Assembly (NCBI RefSeq): GCF_000876655.1 | Contig: NZ_JYCN01000025.1 | Location: forward strand, 1 to 64,000 | Length of the DNA stretch: 64,000 nt | Reading direction: 5' to 3' | Source: Arthrobacter sp. SPG23 | GTDB lineage: Bacteria; Actinomycetota; Actinomycetes; Actinomycetales; Micrococcaceae | Shown: positions 16,513-25,505 of the stretch, piece by piece | Numbering within the stretch: the first letter of the stretch is position 1 | How the letters are laid out: each line of letters begins with the position of its first letter | Program-made: the position numbers and the translations under genes | The notes under the pieces: generated by a model | What the model saw: the letters and a program-made list of their open reading frames with translations, nothing else | Database searches by the model: none | What the model was told of the DNA's origin: nothing

Positions 16513-17625
16513 CTAGACCGTGACCCGCTGAGCCTCACGTCTCTCGGAAACGTCTGGTTCAAAACGGTCCTTGAGCCGCAGGAACGGACGCTCCACCAGA
16601 TAGTAGCTGGCTGTGGCAAACGCAACCGCCGCAACCAGTTGAAGCACCTTTCCCCCCGGACCATCCAAGAACGGGTCAGTAGCCCTGAAGACCAGGGTGT
16701 GCCACAAGTACAGCGAGTACGAAATGCGCCCCACCCACACAGCAGGGGCGGACGATAGCGCCGTGGACGCCAGGGTCTTGCTGGACGCGAGCCCGGCAAT
16801 CAGTAGAGCCGCCGCGACGGAAGCCAAAGGGATCAGCACGCCGAACGTAACCGGCTGCTGAGGCCAGTTATGCGGCATCAGCGCGACTAGTGCTAGCAGA
16901 ACAGCCAACCCAACCCATGTCGCCGGCCGCCCCCAACGTTCCATCAGCCGACGCCCAGCCTCATTCACGAACGCAACTGCCAACATGCAGCCGAGGAGGA
17001 GTCCACCAGCGCGGGCATCGGGACGATAGTACGACAGGGGTGTGAGCCCGTCGGGACGGACCTCAAACAGCGCCCACATCAGGAAGAACGACCCTGTAGC
17101 AGCCACACCGAGCCCCGCGAGCAGCCTGCCAGTGAAGCTCACCTTGCGCCGGAACCTGTAGACAGCAATGAGCACGATCGGCCAAACAAGGTAGAACTGC
17201 TCCTCCAGCGCGAGACTCCACGTCGGGTCCAGCGCCCCAAGCTTAATCGCCCCGAAGGAAACGAACAGGTTGGACGTGTAAGTGACCGCGGCGAAGCCAG
17301 ACATCAGGTAGTCCCCTTCACCTGGACGACCTATCACGGGAGAAGCAACGACTGCGACAGTGACCATCAGTAGCAGCGCGGGGAAGAGGCGTAGGACCCG
17401 CCTCCACCAGAACCGGCCCAGACGAACCCGCCCAGTCGTCAGTCGCTCCCCCAAGAGGATCGACGTGATGAGGAACCCTGACAGGACCAGGAACACATCG
17501 ACACCCAGGAACCCACCCCAAGTCAATGGCACGCCCAGATGGTATCCCACCACAAGTCCTATCGCCAGTGCACGCAAACCATCCAACTGCGGCATGTATC
17601 CCAGCCGCACCCCCAATTTAGACAT
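16513..17625 (-). CDS. OafA-type membrane acyltransferase
   Basis: 370 residues, the length of the single-domain acyltransferase 3 family. The start YMPQLDGLRALAIGLVVGYH carries the RALA and His signature. GGFLGVDVFLVLSGFLIT and a following FWWRRVLRLFPALLLM (RR-x-RL-P motif) are classic. About ten membrane helices are visible. The enzyme transfers acetyl or similar groups to sugars on the outer membrane face. It converges on the SGNH hydrolase with only ten bases between stops. Together with the acyltransferase at 13611 it probably decorates the polymer made by the downstream locus. Confidence 0.93.
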   Translation of the reverse strand: MSKLGVRLGYMPQLDGLRALAIGLVVGYHLGVPLTWGGFLGVDVFLVLSGFLITSILLGERLTTGRVRLGRFWWRRVLRLFPALLLMVTVAVVASPVIGRPGEGDYLMSGFAAVTYTSNLFVSFGAIKLGALDPTWSLALEEQFYLVWPIVLIAVYRFRRKVSFTGRLLAGLGVAATGSFFLMWALFEVRPDGLTPLSYYRPDARAGGLLLGCMLAVAFVNEAGRRLMERWGRPATWVGLAVLLALVALMPHNWPQQPVTFGVLIPLASVAAALLIAGLASSKTLASTALSSAPAVWVGRISYSLYLWHTLVFRATDPFLDGPGGKVLQLVAAVAFATASYYLVERPFLRLKDRFEPDVSERREAQRVTV

Positions 17626-17967
17626 GAGGCTGATAGTACTGGACCACTCGCAAGGTTTCCGAAAGTCCGTTTAAGCTTCCAAGAAAAGTAGCCTTCCTAG
17701 TAACAGCCGGGCCAGCGCCGTGACCTGAGTTGGCTGCCAATACCGACGGTGGGGGCAGCCCGGTTCACCCCTAGGACGAACAGCACCGGCGTAGAACACC
17801 GGTTGCTCACTCGGTGCGATCACGATCAAACGGTCGGGGGACCGCCGTGGAGACCACCTTCCTCAAATCCTGCTACGTCCCCAACGGGGAGCATAACGTC
17901 GAGCACTGGGGGCTGTTGCCCAGCATGTCCGACATACCTGTGGACCCCAAGACCTCTACCCGAACCG

Positions 17968-18206
17968 GGGTTGTGGGCTACTCCAGCGAATCCGGGATGA
18001 AAGCGTCACTGGCCGTCTCGGCCCTCCCACACGCGAGCGCTCTTCGAATTCCGAGATTGGAGGTCCCATTCCACTCGAACGCTTTCGTGCGGACGTCGAA
18101 GGGCACGGGGCTCAAAGAATCAATGCAACGGATCGACGCGTGTGCAGACAATGTCACCGTGGAATCGTTCTTTTCACTCCTGCAGAACAACGCGCTGGAG
18201 AGCTAA
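17968..18206 (+). pseudogene. IS3-family transposase OrfB remnant (C-terminal part)
   Basis: The frame encodes VVGYSSESGMKASLAVSAL, then HSNAFVRTSKGTGLKESM, then ADNVTVESFFSLLQNNALES. These match the last third of IS3-type integrase cores (VGYS-S-MKA-LA, SM-R-DN-ESFF-LL). The HSDRGSQF segment is eroded and nothing recognisable lies upstream, so it is a fragment. It sits just before the exopolysaccharide locus. An IS3 fragment on the opposite strand lies at 22827-22935. Confidence 0.8.
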
Positions 18207-18458
18207 CGCGAGATGAGATCAGCGCCTTGGCCATCGTGGCTGGATCGAGAAAACGTATCAGCGAAGAAGCCGATCGGCTTTGAGTCAATCAATAGCCCAC
18301 CCCAAGACCCTCTAGCACCACTGAACCCCGCGAGTCAACGAAATCCCCGGCAGTCCCGACCGAGTTTGACCGGTAGAATATCGTGGACCGCACTATTAAG
18401 ACCGATGCGCCTACGCGCACGGAGCCAGGACGCGAGCTATCTCTCAGGGGGAACTGGA

Positions 18459-19961
18459 TTGGATCTGCATGACTATCTGCGCTTGGCGCGTCGCAACTGG
18501 CATTTGATAGTTGCATCAACTCTGATCGGGCTTGTCCTAGCGGGCGCTGCTTCGCTGGCGGTCAAACCGACTTACACGGCCGCAACACAACTCTTTGTGG
18601 CGATACAGAGCTCAGGCAGCGTCAGCGAACTTCAACAGGGCAACACGTTTAGCCAGGCTCGAGTCCAGTCGTATGTGAAGACTGTCACCACGCCGGTCAT
18701 CCTTCAGCCGGCCATCGACTCGCTAGGACTGGACGTACCTGCAGGCCTCCTTGCCAGCAAGGTCCGGGCGACATCCGAACCGAGTACTGTGCTAATCAAT
18801 ATAGAGGTTGACGATAGTTCGCCCGTCCAAGCTGCTGCGATAGCTCAAGCCGTGGCCGATAGCCTCATAAAGGGGATCGACTCTCTGGAGCGTCCTAAAG
18901 CTGGCGGGATCTCACCGGTAAGCGCGTCAGTCATCACTCCCGCTACAGCGCCAACCTCACCGTCCGCACCCAACACGCGTCTGAATCTGGTCCTCGGTAT
19001 CTTGGTTGGCCTGATCTCTGGAATAGGCCTCGCTGTCCTACGAACCACCCTTGATAATCGCATACGAGGAGAGGCAGACTTCCGGAAGGTGTCGAATTCA
19101 CCCATCCTAGGTGCGATTGCTTTCGATCAAGATGCAACAAAGAAGCCCCTTCTGACACAAACGGCGCCGCAAAGCCCGCGTGCTGAGTCCTTCCGGCAGC
19201 TACGGACCAACCTTCAATTCGCCAACGTTTCGGGAGCCGCAAAGACGGTCTTGGTTACGTCTTCTCTACCCGGTGAGGGCAAGAGCACCTCGGCGACGAA
19301 CCTCGCGATAGCGTTAGCTCAAGCTGGACAGACCGTGTGCATAATAGACGCCGACCTTCGTCGACCCGCTGTCAGTGATTACCTGGGTCTGGATCGAAAC
19401 GCCGGGTTGACTACAGCGCTCGTCGGTCAAGCTGATGTGCATGATCTACTTCAGCCTTGGGGTACCGACCAACTTTTTGTGTTGGCTTCGGGACAAATCC
19501 CACCCAATCCGAGCGAACTCCTTGGATCGGAAAAGATGCAGTCACTCCTACAGGAGCTCGAAGAATCATTTGACACAATCGTGATTGACGCCCCGCCGCT
19601 ATTGCCGGTCACCGATGCTGCGGTCCTGGCACAGTACGTCGGTGGTGTCTTGCTTGTCGTCGGTTCCCAAAAGGTCAAACGACAGGATCTGGAGAAAGCG
19701 CTCCAGACCCTCCAGCTGGTTAAGGCCAACGTTTTGGGCGTGATTCTGAATCGGCTACCGTTGAAAGGACCCGACGCATATTCATACTCCTATTACACAA
19801 CGGAAGAAACCCCTTCAGCGCGGCGTCCCAAACGCTCCACCAAGAACTTCCCCAGCGCAGGGCGAAGTGGCGAAGAAAGCAACTGGTCTGATTCCGAGAC
19901 AGGCTCGGAAATGTCAGACGGCCGGCTACCTAGTATTTTTCCCGGATCAAAGGTCCGCTGA
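18459..19961 (+). CDS. Wzz/BY-kinase: polysaccharide co-polymerase with tyrosine autokinase domain
   Basis: 500 residues from the TTG at 18459, which has GGGGGA six bases upstream and gives LDLHDYLRLARRNWH, matching the N-terminus of the paralogue at 44839. A longer in-frame ATG at 18213 would add 82 atypical residues. Two membrane helices flank an extracellular Wzz domain. The kinase has Walker A (LPGEGKSTSATNLA), Walker A' (VCIIDADLRRP) and Walker B (TIVIDAPPLLPV). The tail holds a Tyr cluster, YSYSYYTTEE, the likely autophosphorylation site. It controls chain length and export of the polymer made by the adjoining genes. Its Ser/Pro/Asn-rich C-terminal tail is unusually long. Confidence 0.93.
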   Translation: MDLHDYLRLARRNWHLIVASTLIGLVLAGAASLAVKPTYTAATQLFVAIQSSGSVSELQQGNTFSQARVQSYVKTVTTPVILQPAIDSLGLDVPAGLLASKVRATSEPSTVLINIEVDDSSPVQAAAIAQAVADSLIKGIDSLERPKAGGISPVSASVITPATAPTSPSAPNTRLNLVLGILVGLISGIGLAVLRTTLDNRIRGEADFRKVSNSPILGAIAFDQDATKKPLLTQTAPQSPRAESFRQLRTNLQFANVSGAAKTVLVTSSLPGEGKSTSATNLAIALAQAGQTVCIIDADLRRPAVSDYLGLDRNAGLTTALVGQADVHDLLQPWGTDQLFVLASGQIPPNPSELLGSEKMQSLLQELEESFDTIVIDAPPLLPVTDAAVLAQYVGGVLLVVGSQKVKRQDLEKALQTLQLVKANVLGVILNRLPLKGPDAYSYSYYTTEETPSARRPKRSTKNFPSAGRSGEESNWSDSETGSEMSDGRLPSIFPGSKVR

Positions 19962-20054
19962 AAAGGAGCTACTCCGCAAATAAGCTTGGTTGGGCGGTCT
20001 GAGAGTGCCTGCGTCGGAGTGCTCGTCGTTGGGGCCAGGCGCGAATAGAGAGGG

Positions 20055-20200
20055 CAGGGCTCTTTGAATTGGCAGTAACCAATCAAACCAATGTCATGAC
20101 GGACCCCGGCATGAATGACTCTGCATCTGGTCCGGTGGCCGCTGGTGCACGCTGCCGATGCGCTGCTCGGTATCGGCATCCACGTCCGCTCCGATCCAGT
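20055..20200 (+). mobile_element. ISL3-family start-side end fragment (plus orientation)
   Basis: Begins with CAGGGCTCTTTGAATTGG, almost the reverse complement of the element end at 22209-22232. The next ~110 bp resemble the 5' end of the transposase copy on the minus strand (shared GTGGCCGCTGGTGCA, and a frame reading AADALLGI for the other copy's ADALLGVEG). It is therefore a second, inverted and decayed copy of the start side of the same element, not the far end of the intact copy. Confidence 0.65.
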
Positions 20201-20387
20201 TGGGGCGCCGTGGCGACCCCGCCACGGCGCCGGCAGATCCGACTTCGCCGTCACCGATGTGTAACTACCCGTTCCTAATGCGGCTTCTGGGGGCCGGGCG
20301 GCGCTTTCGCCGCTTCCTGGCTTCAAAACGGCAGTTGCCCTTGCCCTCCGCACGGACCGGAACCGATGTTCATTGATCACCTGAGCT

Positions 20388-20763
20388 GATGACCGCGTCA
20401 ACGGCGTGGCCCCGGCGCCGTCCGGCGGAGCGGGCACGGCGCGGCACCTGGGCGGTGGATTCGAAGAAAGAAGGCCGGGCACATTTGAATTCCTCGTAGT
20501 ACCAGCAGTGATTGGACCAGGGGACCTCGCCGGCGCCGGCACCGACAAGGATGTCCCGGATCCGCTGGAAGCGCCGTTTCTTCCGCCGCGTCGCGACGCC
20601 ACCGCAGAAGGGACATTCCGGTGGCTGGTCTGTTTTGACTATGATCTGCCCCGGCCATCAGCCAGCACGGTGGCCGAGATGACGCGGTAGTCGGGCAGGT
20701 TGAAGATGATGGTGCAGCGTCGGCCGCCCCGGTAGCCTCCTTCACGTTCGTGGTCCTGTTCAT
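20388..20763 (-). pseudogene. ISL3-family transposase N-terminal fragment (second subtype), frameshifted
   Basis: Closely similar to the fragment at 22290-22754, including the DNA upstream of the start (AGACACACTCATCCCAGCAG). The zinc-finger part can be read as NLPDYRVISATVLADGRG, then after a frameshift QIIVKTDQPPECPFCGG. The HTH and DDE domains are missing. Further frame damage makes it clearly non-functional. Confidence 0.8.
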
Positions 20764-20849
20764 GTTTCTACGGTAGACACACTCATCCCAGCAGGACCAC
20801 GGGTCCCTCTTTCAGCTGCGGCACGCAATCAATTCCCGGCCCTTCGCAT

Positions 20850-22232
20850 TTAGGCATGGTTGGTCGATTTGATCCGGTAGGGGCGGTGGCCGCCGGCTGC
20901 GAGTAGGCATCTGATTCTGTAGTTGGTGAAGTTGCGGAAGCCGCGGGCGATTCTGCGGGTGGTTTCAATGACGCCGTTGATTGCTTCGGTGGGCCCGTTG
21001 GAGGCGCCGTTGGTGTCGAAGTAGGCGAGGATCGCGGTCTTCCATTGTTTGAGGGTCCGGCCGAGGCGGGCGACTTCCGGAATCGGGCAGGTGGGGAATG
21101 ATGTGATGACCTCGTTGACGAGTTCCCTGCCCCGTTCCGGTCTGGCGTGATAGATCGCCCGGAGCTTTTGGTAGCACTGCCAGGCCAGAGTGACTTCGTG
21201 GTCGGGGTCCCCGGCGGCGAGTTTCGCATCGAGGCGGGCGGCCTGTTTGTCGGTGAGGTGTTCAGCGCCGATCTGCAGGGTCCTGCGGATCCCGTAGAGC
21301 GGATCGCCCTTACGGCCCCGGTGGCCCAGGGTGTCCTGCTGGACCCTGCGGCGGACTTCATCGACCATGGCTGAGCCGAGCTTCACGACGTGGAACGCGT
21401 CCAGCACGGTGATGGCTTCGGGTAGTTCGTCGCGGATCGCGTTGGCGTAGCCGCGGAACGGATCCAGGGCGGCTGTTTTGATCCCGGCGGTGAAGCCGGC
21501 ACCGCGGTCTTTGAGCCAGTCGGCGTAGGCCTTCCCGGACCGTCCCGGAACCAGGTCCAGCAACCGGGCATGCACCATCCCGTTGGCGTCACGGGTGTGG
21601 TCCACGATCCCGGTGACCATGCCGGATCCCGGCGGGCCCGTGTGTGACCAGACATGCTCGTCGACGCCGAGCGCGTTCACGCCGGCCAGCCGGTCCGTGA
21701 TGCCGATGCGCCTGGTGGCCTCTGCCTTGATGGCGTCCCAGACGGTGTGCCAGGAGACGCCGAGCTGGTGGGCCAAGGCTGAGACCGAGGTGTCGAAACG
21801 CTGCAGCGCGTCGGTCGCCCATGCCACTGCTCGGGCCGTGAGTTTCGCCCCCGGCCCTGCCAGCGGGTGTTCCTCGGTGAAGGTGTTCCCCGGACAGTCC
21901 GGGTCCGGGCAGCGCCAGACGCGCTTGGCCCACAGCAGCTGCACCGGCCTGCCGAAACAGGGAATGTCATGAAGCCGGACCTGGCGGCGTCCGTGGCCGA
22001 TCGCGATGACGCCGCAGTCCGGGCAGCCGCTGAGGGTTTCGGCCGGTTTCGACGCGCAGAACCAGGCCGTTCGCGCTTGCCGTGACGGACCTGATGTGGA
22101 GGCCCTCGACACCGAGCAGAGCATCCGCGCGTGTGCACCAGCGGCCACCAGAACAAGACATAGAGTTATTCATGTCAGGGTCTCTTTTGGGTATTGGTTT
22201 GCTTGGTCGCAACCAATTCAAAGAGGCCCTGA
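20850..22232 (-). pseudogene. ISL3-family transposase, nearly complete but frameshifted
   Basis: The main frame encodes the zinc finger (CPDCGVIAIGHGRRQ), an HTH region and the DDE-type catalytic core with LGVDEHVWSH, VLDAFHVVKL and GPTEAINGVIE, ending at 20850. The expected N-terminus, ADALLGVEGLHIRSVTAS...VLRVETG, lies upstream in another frame and joins the main frame by a one-base shift near 22040. The N-terminal part of the open main frame is therefore spurious. The start-side inverted repeat is at 22209-22232. No matching end was found downstream of the stop, where the second ISL3 subtype begins at once. Probably inactive unless the shift is a programmed one. Confidence 0.85.
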
Positions 22233-22289
22233 CCTCTTTCTCACCGCAACACGCCGCACCGAAAACGTCGAACGCCGGGCCGCGGGGGC

Positions 22290-22754
22290 TCAGCCGGCCC
22301 TAACCATGCTCATCTGCGAAGGGCCGGTTTCGGAGACGGGCCGCCCGGAAGTGATGACCGCGTCCACGACGTGGTCCCGGAGCCGGGACGTGGACCGGGC
22401 GCGGCGCGGGACCTGGGCGGTGGATTCAAAGAACGAAAGCCGCGGGCAGGCCCGTTCCTCGCAGTGCCAGCGGTACTTTGACCAGAGGACCTCCACGGCG
22501 CCGGCGACAGGGATGTCCCGGATCCGCTGGAAGCGCCGTTCCTTCCGCCGCGTCGCGACAACACCGCAGCTCGGGCAGCCCGGTGGCTGGTCTGTTTCAA
22601 CGATGATCTGGCGCCGGCCGTCAGCCAGCACGGTGGCCGAGATGACGCGGTAGTCGGGCAGGTTGAAGATGCTGGTGGCAGCGTCGACCGCCGCCCCGGT
22701 AGGCTCATTCAAGGCTCGTGGTCCTGTTCCTGGTTGAATGCTAGACACACTCAT
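22290..22754 (-). pseudogene. ISL3-family transposase N-terminal fragment (second subtype)
   Basis: A 154-residue frame beginning MSVSSIQPGTGPRALN and containing FNLPDYRVISATVLADGRRQ, a CPSCG...CEERACP zinc finger and RDHVVDAVITSGRPVSE, the start of the HTH region. The family is about 430 residues, so two thirds are missing. The frame runs out where the other ISL3 copy begins. It is a sister of the fragment at 20388-20763; together they bracket the nearly complete copy. Confidence 0.85.
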
Positions 22755-22826
22755 CCCAGCAGGGCCACGGGCCCCCTTTTTAGCTACGACACGAAATCAA
22801 TTCCCCACCAACCGTGAAGCGCCCCA

Positions 22827-22935
22827 TTAGTACTCGACGACCCTGCCGGAATAGACGTTCTTCAACGTACAGAGGTAGAGCTTGCCCTCAGCGGTGGGGT
22901 GCCTGGTGACGTAGCCGTTCGTCTCTTAGTGGCCC
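22827..22935 (-). pseudogene. IS3-family integrase-core fragment fused to the flippase 3' end
   Basis: One minus-strand frame reads TRHPTAEGKLYLC, then KNVYSGRVVEY and a stop. This matches the conserved TEH-T-EGKLYLCA-KDVYSGRIVGY part of IS3 OrfB. Only about 35 codons remain. The flippase gene runs through it in a different frame and takes its last ~25 codons and stop from it. Confidence 0.75.
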
Positions 22936-24130
22936 TTCGACGACCTGCGCCCGGGTTCAGCAAGAGCGCGGTCAGTAGCAAGAGCACAAAGATCCACTCA
23001 CTCAGAACCAGTGCCATCACGAACTCTGAAGACTCAAAATTCCTAAGAAAAAAGCCCAAGCCTATCTGCACAACCAAGACAGCAGCGTAAATACCCGCTA
23101 GTGTCGAAAAGCGTCCCGCGGCCAGGAAGAAGGCAATGAGCACTGTGCTCGCCAGTGACAGCGGCACCTGCAGAGAAATCGTCTCAACTGCCCTCACACT
23201 GTCGACGGATTCCGGACCAAACATAAGAGGAACAAACCATTTCGCGGTCAGATGAACCACGAGTGATATGAAGCCACCAAGTATCAAAACAGACACGATA
23301 TGAAGACATAGGGATCTCATAGATATAGCCACCCTCGAATATCGGGGAAGCAGTAGGGAACCTAAGAGCTGTGCCGGAATCACAAGCAGCAGCAATATAC
23401 GCGTCGCCAGAGCCACGTCAACAAGCTGCGAACCGCCACCGAAGTTCTGAGCCATGATTATCAGACACGAAGAGTAACCGTGGAGGATCACGGTGTAAGA
23501 AGCCAGCGCCAAGTATTTCGAACGGCCGACGCTAAGAGACCGCCAAGGAATCCGGCCAAATATCTGAGTGGGACCAACCCCCGCCCGATGATTCACGTAC
23601 AGCATTGTGACCAATGCCCCCACGCTATATGAACTTGCAATAACCCAAAGGGGCAGGCCCATAAGACTCGTCACAATACCCATCGCACCAACGACTGTGT
23701 TGCCAAGCACGCGGGATACTGCCAGGCTTTTAGCGTCCAGACGACCCTGCAGCACATATGTGGCTGACGCCGCCACTAACAGCGGACCGAGAGCTAGGCC
23801 AATGGCCACAAGCGAGCTAGTTTGTGCGAAAGCAATTGGAACGACGAGCGCGCTAGCCAAGAGGGCGAAAAATATCTGCAGCCTGGCGGTCTCGCGCACG
23901 ACAGCATCCGACCGCTCACCGCTGGCGATTCGCCGAACAGCTTCAGTTCCTAGACCAGCGTCACCGGCGACCGTGGCGTACGCAATGATGGACTGCGCCA
24001 GAGCCAGAACAGCCAGTGCCTCCAAACCGATCTGTCGCGCAAGCACGAAAGAGACAGAGAAAGCCAGGAGCCGAGAAACCAGTTCTGCTGCAAGGAGTAA
24101 CGCTCCGTCCTTGAAGAATTTAGTGCGCAT
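22862..24130 (-). CDS. wzx: Polysaccharide flippase (Wzx/MATE-like), 3' end altered by IS debris
   Basis: 422 residues with about 12-14 hydrophobic helices and the early family pattern LLLAAELVSRLLAFSVSFVLARQIGLE. It would move lipid-linked repeat units across the membrane. It overlaps the upstream polymerase gene by 11 bp, so the two are translationally coupled. The transmembrane part looks complete up to LLLLTALLLNPGAG. The last ~25 residues (Arg/Thr/Ser/Pro-rich) are read out of frame from an IS3 remnant, so the natural tail has been replaced. Base composition is clearly lower in GC than the housekeeping genes. Activity is likely but not certain. Confidence 0.88.
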   Translation of the reverse strand: MRTKFFKDGALLLAAELVSRLLAFSVSFVLARQIGLEALAVLALAQSIIAYATVAGDAGLGTEAVRRIASGERSDAVVRETARLQIFFALLASALVVPIAFAQTSSLVAIGLALGPLLVAASATYVLQGRLDAKSLAVSRVLGNTVVGAMGIVTSLMGLPLWVIASSYSVGALVTMLYVNHRAGVGPTQIFGRIPWRSLSVGRSKYLALASYTVILHGYSSCLIIMAQNFGGGSQLVDVALATRILLLLVIPAQLLGSLLLPRYSRVAISMRSLCLHIVSVLILGGFISLVVHLTAKWFVPLMFGPESVDSVRAVETISLQVPLSLASTVLIAFFLAAGRFSTLAGIYAAVLVVQIGLGFFLRNFESSEFVMALVLSEWIFVLLLLTALLLNPGAGRRRATKRRTATSPGTPPLRASSTSVR

Positions 24131-25433
24131 TCAGGGAATCACCCGACAACTTCAACTGCATACGAGAGCTATCGCGTCGAGAACTAATCGTATTGAACTT
24201 ACTCCCAACCGCAGAACTCCAACCCCACGCAAGCCCCACAAAAATCCACGTCTCCAGCAGCCATAATGCACTCGTTGCAATCGAGAATGAGAGGTAAGGG
24301 ACAGCAAAAGCAAGCAACAAACCAACACGCCTATTTCTAACGACACACAGCACGACCGCCGCAACTGCCAAGCCGACCCACAAAATACCAATTAATCCAG
24401 CATCGTAGGCAATCTGTACTGGCAAGTTACCGATATATCCAGGCACAAGGAGCGCCGGCTGGGTTTCGTCGATGTGGCGTTGACCAAAACTATTCCATCC
24501 CAAGCCGACTAGTCGGTTGGGCGATGACCACCATTCTTCTAACGCCACATTATTCACGCGATATCTGAGCCCGCCCGTCCCCCCATCGATATCAAAGACG
24601 TCAGCAAACTTACCTAGTCCCTTGTCCGTGCCGCTGAATAACAAGATCGTGGCCGAGATGCCACCAACAATCACGGATGCGGCCGCAACTTTCCGTGCGT
24701 CCGGCCTCAAAATAAGACACGCCAGAAGACCGAGGACATAGGCGACCAAGGCTGCCCGCGTATGTGTAGCCACAATAGCTACGGGCACCAAGACGGCCAA
24801 CACCAACCTAACCAAGGGCGGAACGGCACTCAGCGGATTATAGACGGCAATCAATGCCCACAGGCAAAGCAGTCCGCCGAGAATATTGGCTTCTATAGAA
24901 AAGACATAAGCGGCAAAACCTCCATATGCGGGATCTGCCTGCACACCAAAATTGAAGAGTGAAAACGTAGCTGCTATCCAAAAGGCTATCGCCAATGCTG
25001 AACAGACTAAGGCAGCCATGGATCCCCAACGAATTATCCAGTACCAAGAATTCGGAGTGCGAGCAATCCATACAGCAGTAAGGACGTTGAGCACACACCA
25101 AATCAGTACGGACAAAGACTTCTGCGGCATCGGCGGAATGTTTAGCGACGTGACGGCAGCAAACATTAACCAGGCTGCCACACAGCTAACAGACCATCTG
25201 ACAGCGGCGGAGAGGGGTCGTCCGGAACGAGATAGAACGTCATGTATGATGCGCAGTAAGCACAAGCCGCCTACGATGAGCTCCAACCGGATGTTGAGTC
25301 CTCCAACGTCAAATGCAGGCCGAGTAACAAAAGCAGCAAGGATGACTAGGAAAGACAGCCGTCTGGTGGAAGACACGAAAAATGCAGCCAACACGACGCC
25401 GATTATGACAACCAGCGCACCGGCTAAATCCAT
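24120..25433 (-). CDS. wzy: O-antigen polymerase/ligase-like membrane protein
   Basis: 437 residues with about 11 membrane helices and a large loop between late helices (DEWSS-like region around GTDKGLGKFADVFDI and WWSSPNRLVGLGWNSFG). That loop, with GLGWNSFG, is typical of Wzy/WaaL proteins. It would join repeat units on the outer face of the membrane. Sequence conservation in this group is low, so polymerase and ligase roles cannot be told apart. It sits between the glycosyltransferases and the flippase, where a polymerase is expected. Low GC, suggesting acquisition with the glycosyltransferase block. Confidence 0.83.
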   Translation of the reverse strand: MDLAGALVVIIGVVLAAFFVSSTRRLSFLVILAAFVTRPAFDVGGLNIRLELIVGGLCLLRIIHDVLSRSGRPLSAAVRWSVSCVAAWLMFAAVTSLNIPPMPQKSLSVLIWCVLNVLTAVWIARTPNSWYWIIRWGSMAALVCSALAIAFWIAATFSLFNFGVQADPAYGGFAAYVFSIEANILGGLLCLWALIAVYNPLSAVPPLVRLVLAVLVPVAIVATHTRAALVAYVLGLLACLILRPDARKVAAASVIVGGISATILLFSGTDKGLGKFADVFDIDGGTGGLRYRVNNVALEEWWSSPNRLVGLGWNSFGQRHIDETQPALLVPGYIGNLPVQIAYDAGLIGILWVGLAVAAVVLCVVRNRRVGLLLAFAVPYLSFSIATSALWLLETWIFVGLAWGWSSAVGSKFNTISSRRDSSRMQLKLSGDSLNAH

Positions 25434-25505
25434 CTAATTCTGCTCATTTCAGTTCGATGTGGCCCAGCTAGAAAAAATCCGCATGTGGAGAACGACCACA
25501 GTACA

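Noticed and set aside
20205..20240. Hairpin CGCCGTGGCG / CGCCACGGCG as a terminator
   Set aside because: No T-run follows, and it lies in decayed IS sequence with no gene ending there.
20055..22232. A single ISL3 element bounded by inverted repeats at 20055 and 22232
   Set aside because: DNA next to both ends matches the same (start) side of the transposase gene, so these are two start-side ends in opposite orientation.
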